A stretch of 64,000 nt of DNA, taken from Siphonodentalium dalli (taxonomy: Eukaryota; Mollusca; Scaphopoda; Gadilida; Siphonodentaliidae). Of this stretch, positions 21,067-34,705 are shown piece after piece (within the stretch, counting starts at the first letter, position 1; each line of letters begins with the position of its first letter). The notes beneath the pieces were generated by a model that had not been told where the DNA came from, did no database searches, and saw only the letters and a program-made list of their open reading frames with translations. The DNA lies in contig CP136067.1 in NCBI GenBank assembly GCA_032622095.1, positions 198,302,052-198,366,051 of the forward strand, read 5' to 3'. The translations under genes and the position numbers were made by a program.

Positions 21067-23052
21067 AGCAGGGTTCGCGCAGGCCCAAAATTCCCAGGTG
21101 CCAACACTGTTGCCAATTTTATTATTTTTAGAGCCACTTTATACTTTCTGTTGCCACTTTTTTCCGACCAGTATTTTTTGTTGCCACCTTTGAAGTTGGT
21201 ATTCCAAAAAAAAACAAAAAACAAATTACCTATTATATGTATATATTTCGTCGCATCCGTGCTATAATGTCTTAACCAACATTTTCAACTTTCCGAGAAA
21301 ATGAAGGTTGAAGTTTTCAGACAACATGTCTCCTAATGTTGACAAAGCATGACGTATTGTTGTATTTATCCCAATGAAAACTGACATTAGCTGTCCATTG
21401 AACCACATATTTTTTCAGTTTACTCCATCGTTTTCTTTTAAAAAGCAATAACTTGTTTGGAGATACGATCTTTTGCGTACGCCAACGACGATTGGTTTCC
21501 GTGCTATAAGGAAGTTGTGCTAATAAATACATATTAAGCTAAATATGGTGGCAATCGCGTGTGTCTATGAACTAAAAAGTGCCTATACTACATTATTAAT
21601 ATTCACTCATGTGCATCACCATACAGAAATTTGTGGAACAATCACAAAATTTAAATCACCAAATGATCACGTGACTAACATGGAGATACGACCATATAGG
21701 AGACGTTTGAGAATTTACAAACAGAAAACAGAAGTCACGTGGACAACATGAAACATCCGATTGGCTGCTTTTGGACATACGACCTTATAGCACGAATAAT
21801 TGTAAAGATCGCCATCCAATGCAAAAACAGTTTGGCCCATCGGATTGGATTTTTTCTCACGATTCGAATGATATCAAATACTCATTTCCCGCCAAAATGG
21901 AGTTACGACCTTATAGCACTGATGTGACGATTTATTTTATCAACAATTAACAAGAAATACAAAGTAATCATAACAGTTCAGAAAAACAACATTACAACAC
22001 TAATATATATATATATATATATATATCAGTTGTTGAAAATTCTTCCGTGATTTCATTTCTGACCATTTATGAAATGCCTCGCCAATGTAAAATTCTGAGA
22101 TTAAAAGTCCTTCAATGGCAATTTTCATTTAAGTGAGGCACTGACAGTCTGTTTCTTAATCTCGTCTTAATCAGGTTCTGATACGAGAACGCCCTCTCAC
22201 AATCAACGGTGGAGACCGGAACACAATCAAGTGTTTCCGCGAAACCTGCCACTGTACTGTATTTGTCCCTTTGCTAAAGAGCATACTGCACAAGATCGTC
22301 CACATCATTCATGCATTTCTTCCCCTAGCACACACTTCGAAATGTCCCTATTTCAGCTTGCATGTCATTGAGTGTAATGTCCGCATCAGTCCGTTGTTTG
22401 AATGCCAGTATGTGTGGGAGCTCCTGTTTTATTCTACTCGCTTTTGTAGCATACGTCGATGTTAAATCAACCACTGTATTTGGACTATCGGTAATGTCTG
22501 AATGTCCGAAGAAATCTGTAAATCTTCATTTTAGAAGGATGTTGCGTGTCTGATGCATTGTTGCTGAAATCTAACTTGCGCTTACAATTCATGTTTGCTG
22601 TATGTCACAGTTTGTGAAAACTGAGTTACGAAGGACATACTTATGATAATTTGTCTAACACCTACTGTCAATACACAGCTTCCTAACGATGTAGACTTCC
22701 GGAAGCCCTTTGTTTGGCTAATGTTTGTCAAATTGGAGTCAATAGCCGTACTTCGAAACCCTTTCACCGCAGGGATAAAATAAGTCGATCTGACATAAGC
22801 TGCGAATCTTGTATACGCTTTCAATTATGACCCAATTAGCTATGTCGCGACCGGATATCGATGTATGCTTTGTTTCCGACCGATTGACTGCAAGCTTTAT
22901 TATATGTCCGTTGGGTACCAAACTACCAATTGCCAAATGCCAAAAAGCTAGGACATGGTGCCACTTTTTGTAGCCAATCGAGGATTTTTTCGGAGCCATT
23001 TCATTTTTTATTGCAATTTGCTAAATTGGCAATATGCAGCGCGAACCCTAGC
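21067..23052 (-). mobile_element. hAT-type DNA transposon relic, about 1.99 kb (unit 1)
   Basis: The left end CAGGGTTCGCGC (21067) and the right end GCGCGAACCCT (about 23040-23050) are inverted. The minus strand encodes a decayed transposase whose C-terminal dimerisation domain is recognisable. TGCCA/TTGCCA motifs are frequent near both ends. An 8-bp target duplication was not found. A (TA)n tract lies at about 22005-22026. Confidence 0.75.
22081..22301 (-). pseudogene. hAT transposase C-terminal dimerisation domain, broken
   Basis: Read on the minus strand, the frame gives VPVSTVDCERAFSYQNLIKT then RLRNRLSVPHLN, the hAT dimerisation signature (ERxFS..IKT..RNRL). The preceding residues QRDKYSTVAGFAETL also fit, but are cut from DDLVQYAL by a TAG. 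After HLN a frameshift is needed to continue into IAIEGLLISEFYIGEAF. At least one stop and one frameshift make it inactive. Confidence 0.8.
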
Positions 23053-23364
23053 ACCCATATACAATATAAGCACCCATATAGACTATGCCAACTGGAAGAA
23101 TGTGACAATCAGACTAATATATGTTCGAAATTCTCAAACAATTCGATCATACTATTTCGTAAAAATGCAGGCAACGTTCGAAGCCAATTCTAAATATTTA
23201 CTGTTTAAATCGGGATGAATTATTCGTCGACAAACAAGCGAGAGTCATTACAAATAATCCACGAATCTTTAATGACTCAATCATAAGTTTACATGAAATA
23301 AGAGGTTACGAACATAATTTGATGCACTCTATTTACAAAGCAATTGTCACGTTATTCTCCTCGT

Positions 23365-25466
23365 CAAGTCATCATGGTCATCGTCGCCGTTATCATCATC
23401 GCATCATCATCATTGTTATCGTCGTCATCATGGTCATCGTCGCCGTTATCGTCATCGCATCATCATGATTGTTATCGTCGTTATCATCGTCATCGTCGCC
23501 GTTACCATCATCGCATCATCACCATTGTTATCGTCGTCATCATGGTCATCGTCGCCGTTATCATCATCGCATCATCATGATTGCTATCGTCGTTATCATC
23601 GTCGCCGTTATCATCATCGCATCATCATCATTGTTATCTTCGTCATCATGGTCATCGTCGCCGTGATCATCATCGTCATCGCATCATCATCATCACTGTT
23701 ATCGTCGTCATCATGGTCATCGTCGCCGTTATCGTCATCGCATCATCATTATTGTTATTGTCGTCATCATGGTCATCGTCGCCGTTATCATCATCGCATC
23801 ATCTTGATTGTTATCGTCGTTATCATCGTCGCCGTTATCATCATCGCACCATCATCATTGTTATATTCGTCATCACGGTCATCGTCGCCGTGATCATCAT
23901 CGTCATCGCATCATCATCATCATTGTTATCGTCGTCAGCATGGTCATCGTCGCCGTTATCGTCATCGCATCATCATGATTGTTATCGTCGTTATCATCGT
24001 CATCGTCATCGTCGTCGTCATCATCATCGCATCATCATCATTGTTATCGTCGTCATCATGGTCATCGTCGTCGTGATCATCATCGTCATCGCATCATCAT
24101 CATTGTTATCGTCGTCATCATGGTCATCGTCATCGTCGCCGTTATCATCATCGCATCATCATCATTGTTATCGTCGTCATCGTGGTCATCGTCGCCGTGA
24201 TCATCATCGCATCATCATCGTTGTTATCGTCGTCATCATGGTCACCGTCATCGTCGCCGTTATCATCATCGCATCATTATCATTGTTATCGTCGTCATCG
24301 TGGTCATCGTCGCCGTGATCATCATCGTCATCGCATTGTTATCGTCGTCATCATGGTCATCGTCGCCGTTATCGTCATCGCATCGTCATCAGTGTTATCG
24401 TCGTCATCATGGTCATCGTCGCCGTTATCACCATCGCATCATTATGATTGTTATCGTCGTCATTATGGTCATCGTCGCCGTGATCATCATCGTCATCGCA
24501 TTGTTATCGTCGTCATAATGGTCATCGTCGCCGTTATCATCATCGCATCGTCATCATTGTTATCGTCGTCATCATGGTCATCGTCGCCGTTATCATCATC
24601 GCATCATCATGACTGTTATCGTCGTCATCATGGTCATCGTCGCCGTTATCGTCATCGCATCATCATGATTGTTATCGTCGTCATCATGGTCATCGTCGCC
24701 GTTATCATCATCGCATCATTATGATTGTTATCGTCGTCATCATGGTCATCGTCGCCCTGATCATCATCATTGCATCATCATGACTGTTATCGTCGTCATC
24801 ATATTTCATCGCCATCGTCGCCGTGATCATAATCGTCATCGCATCATTATGATTGTTATCGTCGTCATCATGGTCATCGTCGCCCTGATCATCATCATCG
24901 CATCATCATGACTGTTATCGTCGTCATCATGGTCATCGTCGCCGTTATCGTCATCGCATCGTCATCATTGTTATCGTCGTCATCATGGTCATCGTCGCCG
25001 TTATCATCATCGCATCATTATGATTGTTATCGTCGTAGTCATGGTCATCGTCGCCCTGATCATCATCATTGCATCATCATGACTGTTATCGTCGTCATCA
25101 TATTTCATCGTCATCGTCGCCGTGATCATCATCGTCATCGCATCATCATCTTTGTTATAGTCGTCATCATGGTCATCGTCGCCCTGATCATCATCATTGC
25201 ATCATCATGACTGTTATCGTCGTCATCATATTTCATCGTCATCGTGGCCGTGATCATCATCATCATCATCGCATCATCATGATTTGTTATCGCCGTCATC
25301 ATCGTCATCGTCGCCGTGATCATCATCATCGCATCATCGTGATTGTTATCGTCGTCATCATCGCCATCGTCATCGTCGCCTTGATTATCATCATCGCATC
25401 ATCGTGATTGTTATCGTCGTCATCATCGTCATCGTCGCCTTGATCATCATCATCGCATCATCGTGA
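23365..25466 (+). repeat. ATC-rich trinucleotide-based array, about 56-60-bp higher-order unit (unit 1)
   Basis: ggtcatcgtcgccgttatca, tcatcgcatcatcatgattg and ttatcgtcgtcatcat follow one another in a unit of about 56-60 bp, repeated more than 30 times. The long plus-strand Ser/Trp/His/Arg-rich frames and minus-strand Asp/Met/Thr frames come from the trinucleotide periodicity and are not called as genes. Confidence 0.92.
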
Positions 25467-25601
25467 TATCTACAGAATATCTACCAAAAACAAGTTATTT
25501 TCTAAGCAGATAATGTGCTGGTTTATGAGAGAACATGCTCAACTACGATTCATCCCAACAAACCAAATAAAACCAATATTCCAAACAAATGGGATATATA
25601 C

Positions 25602-25815
25602 AGTCGATGGATAATGGGATATATACATACGTGCGTGGGGTCAGTCGATGGATAATGGGATATATACATCCGTGCGTGGGGTCAGTCGATGGATAATGGG
25701 ATATATACATACGTGCGTGGGGTCAGTCGATGGATAATGGGATATATACATACGTGCGTGGGGTCAGTCGATGGATAATGGGATATATACATACGTGCGT
25801 GGGGTCAGTCGATGG
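25602..25815 (+). repeat. 41-bp minisatellite, five units (unit 2 of the duplication)
   Basis: Same copy number and the same internal catccg variant as in unit 1. The duplication is therefore younger than this array. Confidence 0.9.
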
Positions 25816-26082
25816 TTTACGGAGAAAAAGAATTCCACCGATGACGCAACGAATGTCATTTCACTGAAACATCCGGTTGAGTTGACATCAGATCTCCACA
25901 AACAGGGAAATCCATAGCGACTATAGTTTTCCTATGTATATGGTTGTGTATATATCATGCGTGCTGCGGTATGCAGGCTCATGTATACAATGCATGTCTA
26001 TGAATAAATATAGATCGTGATGTGATCTAAGAGACACAGTGTATACTTACATGTTAGAGAATGAAGTGGGCGATTGAGCACC

Positions 26083-26544
26083 TATATGTGACCGCCATAT
26101 CAAATCCAGTCGTAAGTCGACATTTTTTACCCTGTGCCAATGCATTCTCTTATATATGCGAGTCGACCATAGGTCGACTCGCATATATAATAGAATGCAT
26201 TGGCCTAACAATTTTTTACAATTTTAATATTTTTTTCTTGTATTCTTTAACAATTTTATAATTTCACCCATACAGAGCCCCAGACAAACATGAGCAGACG
26301 ACACTCTTCTATATGCTTCTATATATGTGTGGGGCTCCCTGCAGGGTAATGATGTTTTTTATTTTATGTCCTAAAAATTGTAAGAAACATTTATTTAAAA
26401 CAAATGATAAACAATTGTTAGGCCAATGCATTCTCTTATATATGCGACGCGACCTATGGTCGACTCGCATATATAAGAGAATGCATTGGCACATGGTAAA
26501 AAAATCCCGACTTACGACTGGATTTGATATGGCGGGTTACATAT
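26083..26544. mobile_element. Double-hairpin element, copy c (duplicate of b)
   Basis: This lies 5565 bases from copy b and is carried by the segmental duplication. Two substitutions were seen (gcgaggcg to gcgacgcg; gactaacg to gacttacg). Confidence 0.85.
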
Positions 26545-26631
26545 ACACTATGCCAACTGGAAGAATGTACTTGAATGTTCAGTGAATGAGGCGAGCACCC
26601 ATATACACTATGGGCACCCATATACACTATG

Positions 26632-28617
26632 AGCAGGGTTCGCGCAGGCCCAAAATTCCCAGGTGCCAACACTGTTGCCAATTTTATTATTTTTAGAGCC
26701 ACTTTATACTTTCTGTTGCCACTTTTTTCCGACCAGTATTTTTTGTTGCCACCTTTGAAGTTGGTATTCCAAAAAAAAACAAAAAACAAATTACCTATTA
26801 TATGTATATATTTCGTCGCATCCGTGCTATAATGTCTTAACCAACATTTTCAACTTTCCGAGAAAATGAAGGTTGAAGTTTTCAGACAACATGTCTCCTA
26901 ATGTTGACAAAGCATGACGTATTGTTGTATTTATCCCAATGAAAACTGACATTAGCTGTCCATTGAACCACATATTTTTTCAGTTTACTCCATCGTTTTC
27001 TTTTACAAAGCAATAACTTGTTTGGAGATACGATCTTTTGCGTACGCCAACGACGATTGGTTTCCGTGCTATAAGGAAGTTGTGCTAATAAATACATATT
27101 AAGCTAAATATGGTGGCAATCGCGTGTGTCTATGAACTAAAAAGTGCCTATACTACATTATTAATATTCACTCATGTGCATCACCATACAGAAATTTGTG
27201 GAACAATCACAAAATTTAAATCACCAAATGATCACGTGACTAACATGGAGATACGACCATATAGGAGACGTTTGAGAATTTACAAACAGAAAACAGAAGT
27301 CACGTGGACAACATGAAACATCCGATTGGCTGCTTTTGGACATACGACCTTATAGCACGAATAATTGTAAAGATCGCCATCCAATGCAAAAACAGTTTGG
27401 CCCATCGGATTGGATTTTTTCTCACGATTCGAATGATATCAAATACTCATTTCCCGCCAAAATGGAGTTACGACCTTATAGCACTGATGTGACGATTTAT
27501 TTTATCAACAATTAACAAGAAATACAAAGTAATCATAACAGTTCAGAAAAACAACATTACAACACTAATATATATATATATATATATATATCAGTTGTTG
27601 AAAATTCTTCCGTGATTTCATTTCTGACCATTTATGAAATGCCTCGCCAATGTAAAATTCTGAGATTAAAAGTCCTTCAATGGCAATTTTCATTTAAGTG
27701 AGGCACTGACAGTCTGTTTCTTAATCTCGTCTTAATCAGGTTCTGATACGAGAACGCCCTCTCACAATCAACGGTGGAGACCGGAACACAATCAAGTGTT
27801 TCCGCGAAACCTGCCACTGTACTGTATTTGTCCCTTTGCTAAAGAGCATACTGCACAAGATCGTCCACATCATTCATGCATTTCTTCCCCTAGCACACAC
27901 TTCGAAATGTCCCTATTTCAGCTTGCATGTCATTGAGTGTAATGTCCGCATCAGTCCGTTGTTTGAATGCCAGTATGTGTGGGAGCTCCTGTTTTATTCT
28001 ACTCGCTTTTGTAGCATACGTCGATGTTAAATCAACCACTGTATTTGGACTATCGGTAATGTCTGAATGTCCGAAGAAATCTGTAAATCTTCATTTTAGA
28101 AGGATGTTGCGTGTCTGATGCATTGTTGCTGAAATCTAACTTGCGCTTACAATTCATGTTTGCTGTATGTCACAGTTTGTGAAAACTGAGTTACGAAGGA
28201 CATACTTATGATAATTTGTCTAACACCTACTGTCAATACACAGCTTCCTAACGATGTAGACTTCCGGAAGCCCTTTGTTTGGCTAATGTTTGTCAAATTG
28301 GAGTCAATAGCCGTACTTCGAAACCCTTTCACCGCAGGGATAAAATAAGTCGATCTGACATAAGCTGCGAATCTTGTATACGCTTTCAATTATGACCCAA
28401 TTAGCTATGTCGCGACCGGATATCGATGTATGCTTTGTTTCCGACCGATTGACTGCAAGCTTTATTATATGTCCGTTGGGTACCAAACTACCAATTGCCA
28501 AATGCCAAAAAGCTAGGACATGGTGCCACTTTTTGTAGCCAATCGAGGATTTTTTCGGAGCCATTTCATTTTTTATTGCAATTTGCTAAATTGGCAATAT
28601 GCAGCGCGAACCCTAGC
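26632..28617 (-). mobile_element. hAT-type DNA transposon relic (unit 2 duplicate)
   Basis: This is the 5565-bp-shifted copy of 21067-23052. One internal base differs (tttaaaaagc versus tttacaaagc at about 27003). It carries the same terminal inverted repeats and the same disruptions. Confidence 0.75.
27646..27866 (-). pseudogene. hAT transposase C-terminal domain, duplicate
   Basis: This is identical to 22081-22301 as far as I can read, including the TAG and the frameshift. The gene was therefore already dead when the segment duplicated. Confidence 0.8.
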
Positions 28618-28929
28618 ACCCATATACAATATAAGCACCCATATAGACTATGCCAACTGGAAGAATGTGACAATCAGACTAATATATGTTCGAAATTCTC
28701 AAACAATTCGATCATACTATTTCGTAAAAATGCAGGCAACGTTCGAAGCCAATTCTAAATATTTACTTTTTAAATCGGGATGAATTATTCGTCGACAAAC
28801 AAGCGAGAGTCATTACAAATAATCCACGAATCTTTAATGACTCAATCATAAGTTTACATGAAATAAGAGGTTACGAACATAATTTGATGCACTCTATTTA
28901 CAAAGCAATTGTCACGTTATTCTCCTCGT

Positions 28930-30846
28930 CAAGTCATCATGGTCATCGTCGCCGTTATCATCATCGCATCATCATCATTGTTATCGTCGTCATCATGGTC
29001 ATCGTCGCCGTTATCGTCATCGCATCATCATGATTGTTATCGTCGTTATCATCGTCATCGTCGCCGTTACCATCATCGCATCATCACCATTGTTATCGTC
29101 GTCATCATGGTCATCGTCGCCGTTATCATCATCGCATCATCATGATTGCTATCGTCGTTATCATCGTCGCCGTTATCATCATCGCATCATCATCATTGTT
29201 ATCTTCGTCATCATGGTCATCGTCGCCGTGATCATCATCGTCATCGCATCATCATCATCACTGTTATCGTCGTCATCATGGTCATCGTCGCCGTTATCGT
29301 CATCGCATCATCATTATTGTTATCGTCGTCATCATGGTCATCGTCGCCGTTATCATCATCGCATCATCTTGATTGTTATCGTCGTTATCATCGTCGCCGT
29401 TATCATCATCGCACCATCATCATTGTTATATTCGTCATCACGGTCATCGTCGCCGTGATCATCATCGTCATCGCATCATCATCATCATTGTTATCGTCGT
29501 CAGCATGGTCATCGTCGCCGTTATCGTCATCGCATCATCATGATTGTTATCGTCGTTATCATCGTCATCGTCATCGTCGTCGTCATCATCATCGCATCAT
29601 CATCATTGTTATCGTCGTCATCATGGTCATCGTCGTCGTGATCATCATCGTCATCGCATCATCATCATTGTTATCGTCGTCATCATGGTCATCGTCATCG
29701 TCGCCGTTATCATCATCGCATCATCATCATTGTTATCGTCGTCATCATGGTCATCGTCGCCGTGATCATCATCGCATCATCATCGTTGTTATCGTCGTCA
29801 TCATGGTCACCGTCATCGTCGCCGTTATCATCATCGCATCATTATCATTGTTATCGTCGTCATCGTGGTCATCGTCGCCGTTATCATCATCGCATCATCA
29901 TGACTGTTATCGTCGTCATCATGGTCATCGTCGCCGTTATCGCCATCGCATCATCATGATTGTTATCGTCGTCATCATGGTCATCGTCGCCGTTATCATC
30001 ATCGCATCATTATGATTGTTATCGTCGTCATCATGGTCATCGTCGCCCTGATCATCATCATTGCATCATCATGACTGTTATCGTCGTCATCATATTTCAT
30101 CGCCATCGTCGCCGTGATCATAATCGTCATCGCATCATTATGATTGTTATCGTCGTCATCATGGTCATCGTCGCCCTGATCATCATCATCGCATCATCAT
30201 GACTGTTATCGTCGTCATCATGGTCATCGTCGCCGTTATCGTCATCGCATCGTCATCATTGTTATCGTCGTCATCATGGTCATCGTCGCCGTTATCATCA
30301 TCGCATCATTATGATTGTTATCGTCGTAGTCATGGTCATCGTCGCCCTGATCATCATCATTGCATCATCATGACTGTTATCGTCGTCATCATATTTCATC
30401 GTCATCGTCGCCGTGATCATCATCGTCATCGCATCATCATCTTTGTTATAGTCGTCATCATGGTCATCGTCGCCCTGATCATCATCATTGCATCATCATG
30501 ACTGTTATAGTCGTCATCATGGTCATCGTCGCCCTGATCATCATCATTGCATCATCATGACTGTTATCGTCGTCATCATATTTCATCGTCATCGTGGCCG
30601 TGATCATCATCATCATCATCGCATCATCATGATTTGTTATCGCCGTCATCATCGTCATCGTCGCCGTGATCATCATCATCGCATCATCGTGATTGTCATC
30701 GTCGTCATCATCGCCATCGTCATCGTCGCCTTGATTATCATCATCGCATCATCGTGATTGTTATCGTCGTCATCATCGTCATCGTCGCCTTGATCATCAT
30801 CATCGCATCATCGTGATTGTTATCGTCGTCATCATCGTCATCGTCG
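28930..30846 (+). repeat. ATC-rich array (unit 2)
   Basis: This is the same array as 23365-25466, but with a 274-bp loss (relative to about 24200-24660) and a 59-bp gain near 30500. Array length is changing faster than the flanks by unequal exchange or slippage. Confidence 0.92.
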
Positions 30847-30934
30847 TGTAAGAGTGACAATGTGTGCTGCTAATTTGGATATCAAGAGCATTCGCTATTC
30901 ACATGTTAATCACCCCAGCTGAATGTATCTCATA

Positions 30935-31351
30935 TTAAAGGTACTCAATCATATTGAACACCCCGATATTACTATTTATTTGGCGTCTGGAGTAAAACTT
31001 ATTTGATTCGAGTCGAGGAACCTACCCATCAATCAGATTGATCAGATATCGATTTTTGAAGTTTGTTATTTCGATTGTTTTTGGCCCAGAAATAAGCCGT
31101 CAAAGGGGTGGTCTCGGTAAAAATATTGCGGATGAAGATGGATAAGTCTAAGGCTAGTGGTAATATGACCAAATTTCCTGAATATCCAAGTGATAATATG
31201 GCGATATTTCGTTGAACACAATGTTGATAATTAACACGTTTTGGAAAATTTGATTCCATAGATGACAGTGGTTAGCATTAATTTGTTGCAAGTAAACGAT
31301 TCTTGTATCTTGATTATATGGTGACCCTCTAATCGGATTGAGCACCTTTAA
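30935..31351. mobile_element. TTAA-flanked MITE, 409 bp
   Basis: TTAA at 30935-30938 and 31348-31351. The ends are AGGTACTCAATC and, inverted, AGGTGCTCAATC. There is no transposase gene. Confidence 0.65.
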
Positions 31352-31843
31352 GTTATACGAGGTTGACACTGTCCAACCGGCTCGTGGCCAATCAGTGCAA
31401 ACAGCGGCATATCGGTGTCCCACGTATATTGGCCTATCTGTTCTGTTTTGTACATTTCGAAGAATCACAACCAATCACGAATTGACCGAATATTGTGGAA
31501 ATAAAAAAATAATGATAACGTTTATATAACCCGTTTGGTATTTACCTGGTGGAAACCTGGTGGAATGATCAACTGGTTATATCCAGTTCGACTGGGGGTA
31601 ATGGTACTTGTGTTTAAAGCCGAAAATAGGGCTTACCGACTCCTTGGGGTAGGTCAACTTTTTCCAATATCGGAATTCTTGTGCGCTTTACACAATTCCT
31701 GTGCTAGACATGTTGTTGACATCCTGTCCGCGGATTGTATGAGAAACAGCTGCAAATCGGAAATACCGAAGAATATCAGTATATAAATGCGTGAAATTCT
31801 GACGAAACTGCGGTGGTGATAAAACAAATGGCAATGGAGACTA

Positions 31844-32263
31844 TAAGGGTACGCTCATACACTGGCATGTTTGCGCGGTATGGTTTGCAGGCATTTCGTC
31901 GTAGAACACCATATGATGCCAGAATATGAACGGGAACACGCATATAAAATGCATCTGTACCACAGCTAACTACGTGAGAAGTAATATCTCTGTAGTTCCA
32001 CCTGTGGCGATGATACCGGAATTTACCTGTAAATTGCATGCAAATATCTCGCAAGAATTAAGCATACATATATTTGAAGGCAAATGTCAGTAGCACCGTT
32101 ACAAGTGGAACTACAGAACTTTTACTTCTCACGTCGTTCGCTTTGGTAAATATGCATATTATATGCACGTTTACTTTCGCATGATGGCACCATGTGGTTT
32201 TCTATGATTAAATGCCTTGCAGAACATACCGTGCAAACTTCCCAGCGTATGAACGTACCCTAA
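31844..32263. mobile_element. PIF/Harbinger-type MITE, 414 bp, TAA target duplication
   Basis: TAA at 31844-31846 and 32261-32263 flank an element starting GGGTACGCTCATAC and ending with the inverse of GGGTACGTTCATAC. The inverted repeats extend about 50 bp with mismatches. A 3-bp TAA duplication plus GGG ends fit PIF/Harbinger. Confidence 0.7.
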
Positions 32264-33269
32264 GTGCCTGCCAACGAGGGTAATCCATGCAGTATGTTCT
32301 GTATATACTTTATATTTTAAGTGGTAGTATATTTCGATGGACGCATTATACAGGGATTTAGCTACCAGGGATTTCTCAATCAGGGTTTGCGCTGGCCCAG
32401 AATTTACTTTTGCCAAACGAAATTATTTTTTGCTAATGTTTTTCAGGAGTTGCCAAAATCGAATCGAAATTAAAGTGTTTATGGAACATTGCATGGTTCT
32501 TATGTTTTGATAATATTTATTTCAAAGACTTGAAAAATTAAATCAGATTGGGCATTCCTTTGTCACAACACACCTGTCTCTAGATTGGATGCATAGACGC
32601 CAAAGAAATGGGAATTAGCCGTGTAACCACTGCTATCGGACCTCATATCCCCAACTGTCTCATTTTTATAATATTATAATCAGATTAATTATATATTTTG
32701 ATGGAGGTGATAACTCTAATTAGCCTGCACAATCCGCTATATATAGTGTTGGAGCTTCTGTGGCTGGTGGTATTGGATGACCAGTTTCTTAATGAATAAC
32801 TTTCACTTTCTTCAGACAATGAGAGCTCACTTGCCCTACCTAAAAATAGACCCACTTTTGTTTACATACATTGAACATATATTTCATATTGTGATGGTGA
32901 ACAGGTGTTGTTATAGTAATATATTTACATACTAAGTGTGATTATCACTAAATCCAGCATTCTGATTGGTCGGCGCCCACGTGGCTAGTTGCAATTATTT
33001 CTCGGTGAACGCGCAACAGCTCATAACTGCAGCCTCATAATTACATCGACTCGTCATAGGTTTTGGAAAGACGAACGCGTAATGATTTGGGCGCATTTGG
33101 ACTCGCGCAGGATTGACTTAATAAATCATCGGGTTTCAATATAAAGAGAAATTGTTCCTGTTAACTTTTGCCAAGGGTGCTATGTAATATTTTGGGCTGG
33201 TTTTGTCACGATACACTTTTCGATTTAAATACATTTACAAAAGTGGCTTTTTCGCTAAATGTATATAAA

Positions 33270-33402
33270 TATAAGGATTAACTGTCATGTGGACTGTTTT
33301 TATGGAGATGTAACATGAGGAAAGTGGTCATAACTTGTTATGATGACTTACCTCACTGTTACATCTCCATAAAAACAGTCCACATGACAGTTAATCCTTA
33401 TA
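33270..33402. mobile_element. Perfect hairpin MITE, 133 bp
   Basis: The left arm from tataaggattaactgtcatg and on to ttacatctccat (inverted) is matched perfectly by the right arm over about 46 bp. The loop is about 41 bp. The ends are TA. No gene. Confidence 0.85.
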
Positions 33403-34543
33403 CAGCATACATTGGTTCTAGAGGATAATGATTTTCCCCTTCAAATTGATAGTTTAAGATTGTTTTTTAATTCATTGAATTTGTATTGAATTAGTTCGTA
33501 GAAAATGCATTGTCAAGCAAATAGCGTCTTTCGTGTGAAATGCACGGTTCCAAGCATGCAATACTATACAGTATAGAAGCCACATGTCTATAAAATGTAA
33601 GACATGTTTCGTAAGGAGTAAGGACCATACACCTTTAATAATCTTTAAAACATGTATTAGAGCGGTTTAGGTCGAGAACTCTATTAGACGGTATATTAGC
33701 CATATTTAGTCGCACATATATACATGTAGCGTGTAACGTGTGTTACTGTGGTACCGTTAACGACACATGCTTTGACGGCGCCAAAAGTAGACAATTATAT
33801 AGATATCGGCCCAGCGGGTAGGAACAAATACAACGAGAAAAAAATAAGGTCAATATGACTAACATATATAGGGTTAGTCACAATCATTTGTCCAGAGTTA
33901 TTTTGACTAACCCATGCTTTTCCGCAAGTCACCATGACTAACTATGGGGCTAGTCCACTTCACAATGAAGTCTTTCATCACTGTGTGTCGGAATGAGGAT
34001 ATCATCGCTTAGTCATACCCATTCAATTTAGTATCGCCGATATTCACCAATAATACACTTTATTTAGAAAGGTGTATTCAAACTTTCGTAGTTTAAACAC
34101 GGATTTATCAGTTTAGAACAATCTGTGTCGATGTTCGGGTGGGATGAAACAACTAAATCCCTTTCCATCGAAATAAAACCCCATATCACGTGACGCTATA
34201 GAATGATAATTCTGAACTGGTAGCACTCGATGGCATGCACTCATATTTCGTGTGCAATTTTGTGTTATCACCACCTCCAGTTTCGTCTGAATACCCCGGA
34301 ATTGCAAAAAGCGCATTATAATGCCGATTTTGGGGTAAAGTTGACCTATAAACCCTTGGAGTCAGTACATCCTTTGTTGACTTTAAACACAAGTACCTGC
34401 ATTACCACAGTCAAACTGGTCATCACCATATGACCCTTCTACAGGTAAATAACAATCGGGTTATAAAATATACCTTCCCATTAAAATTTTATTTCAACAA
34501 TATTCGGTCCATTCGTGATGGTGACTCCTCCAAATGGACACAC

Positions 34544-34705
34544 ACTGATAGGCCTATATGTGGGACACTGATGCCAAACTGATAGGCCTATATGTGGGAC
34601 ACTGATGCCAAATTGATAGGCCTATATGTGGGACACTGATGCCAAACTGATAGGCCTATATGTGGGACACTGATGCCAAACTGATAGGCCTATTTGTGCG
34701 ACACA
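34544..34705 (+). repeat. 34-bp tandem repeat, five units
   Basis: actgataggcctatatgtgg followed by gacactgatgccaa starts at 34544, 34578, 34612, 34646 and 34680. Units differ by one or two bases; the last is degenerate (tttgtgcg). Confidence 0.92.

Larger units (their letters stand above)
19908..25472. repeat. 5565-bp tandem segmental duplication, unit 1
   Basis: Sequence from cagaatatctaccaaaaaca at 19908 recurs at 25473 with a constant offset of 5565 bases through the 41-bp repeats, the double hairpin, the hAT element and the start of the ATC-rich array. Outside the array I counted about five substitutions in 3.4 kb. The junctions share the short string cagaatatctacc. Confidence 0.92.
25473..30846. 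repeat. Tandem segmental duplication, unit 2
   Basis: This is the near-identical copy of 19908-25472. Offsets within the trinucleotide array shift from 5565 to 5291 and then 5350. Unit 2 therefore lacks 274 bp and later gains 59 bp relative to unit 1. It ends in ordinary sequence at about 30847 (gtaagagtgacaatg). Confidence 0.92.

Noticed and set aside
23344-30757. Ser/Trp/His/Arg-rich plus ORFs and Asp-rich minus ORFs in the ATC arrays
   Set aside because: Trinucleotide periodicity keeps frames open on both strands. Indels between the two duplicate units are not frame-preserving (274 and 59 bp).
31154-31474. 106-codon minus-strand ORF
   Set aside because: It overlaps the right half of a TTAA MITE and has no recognisable motif.
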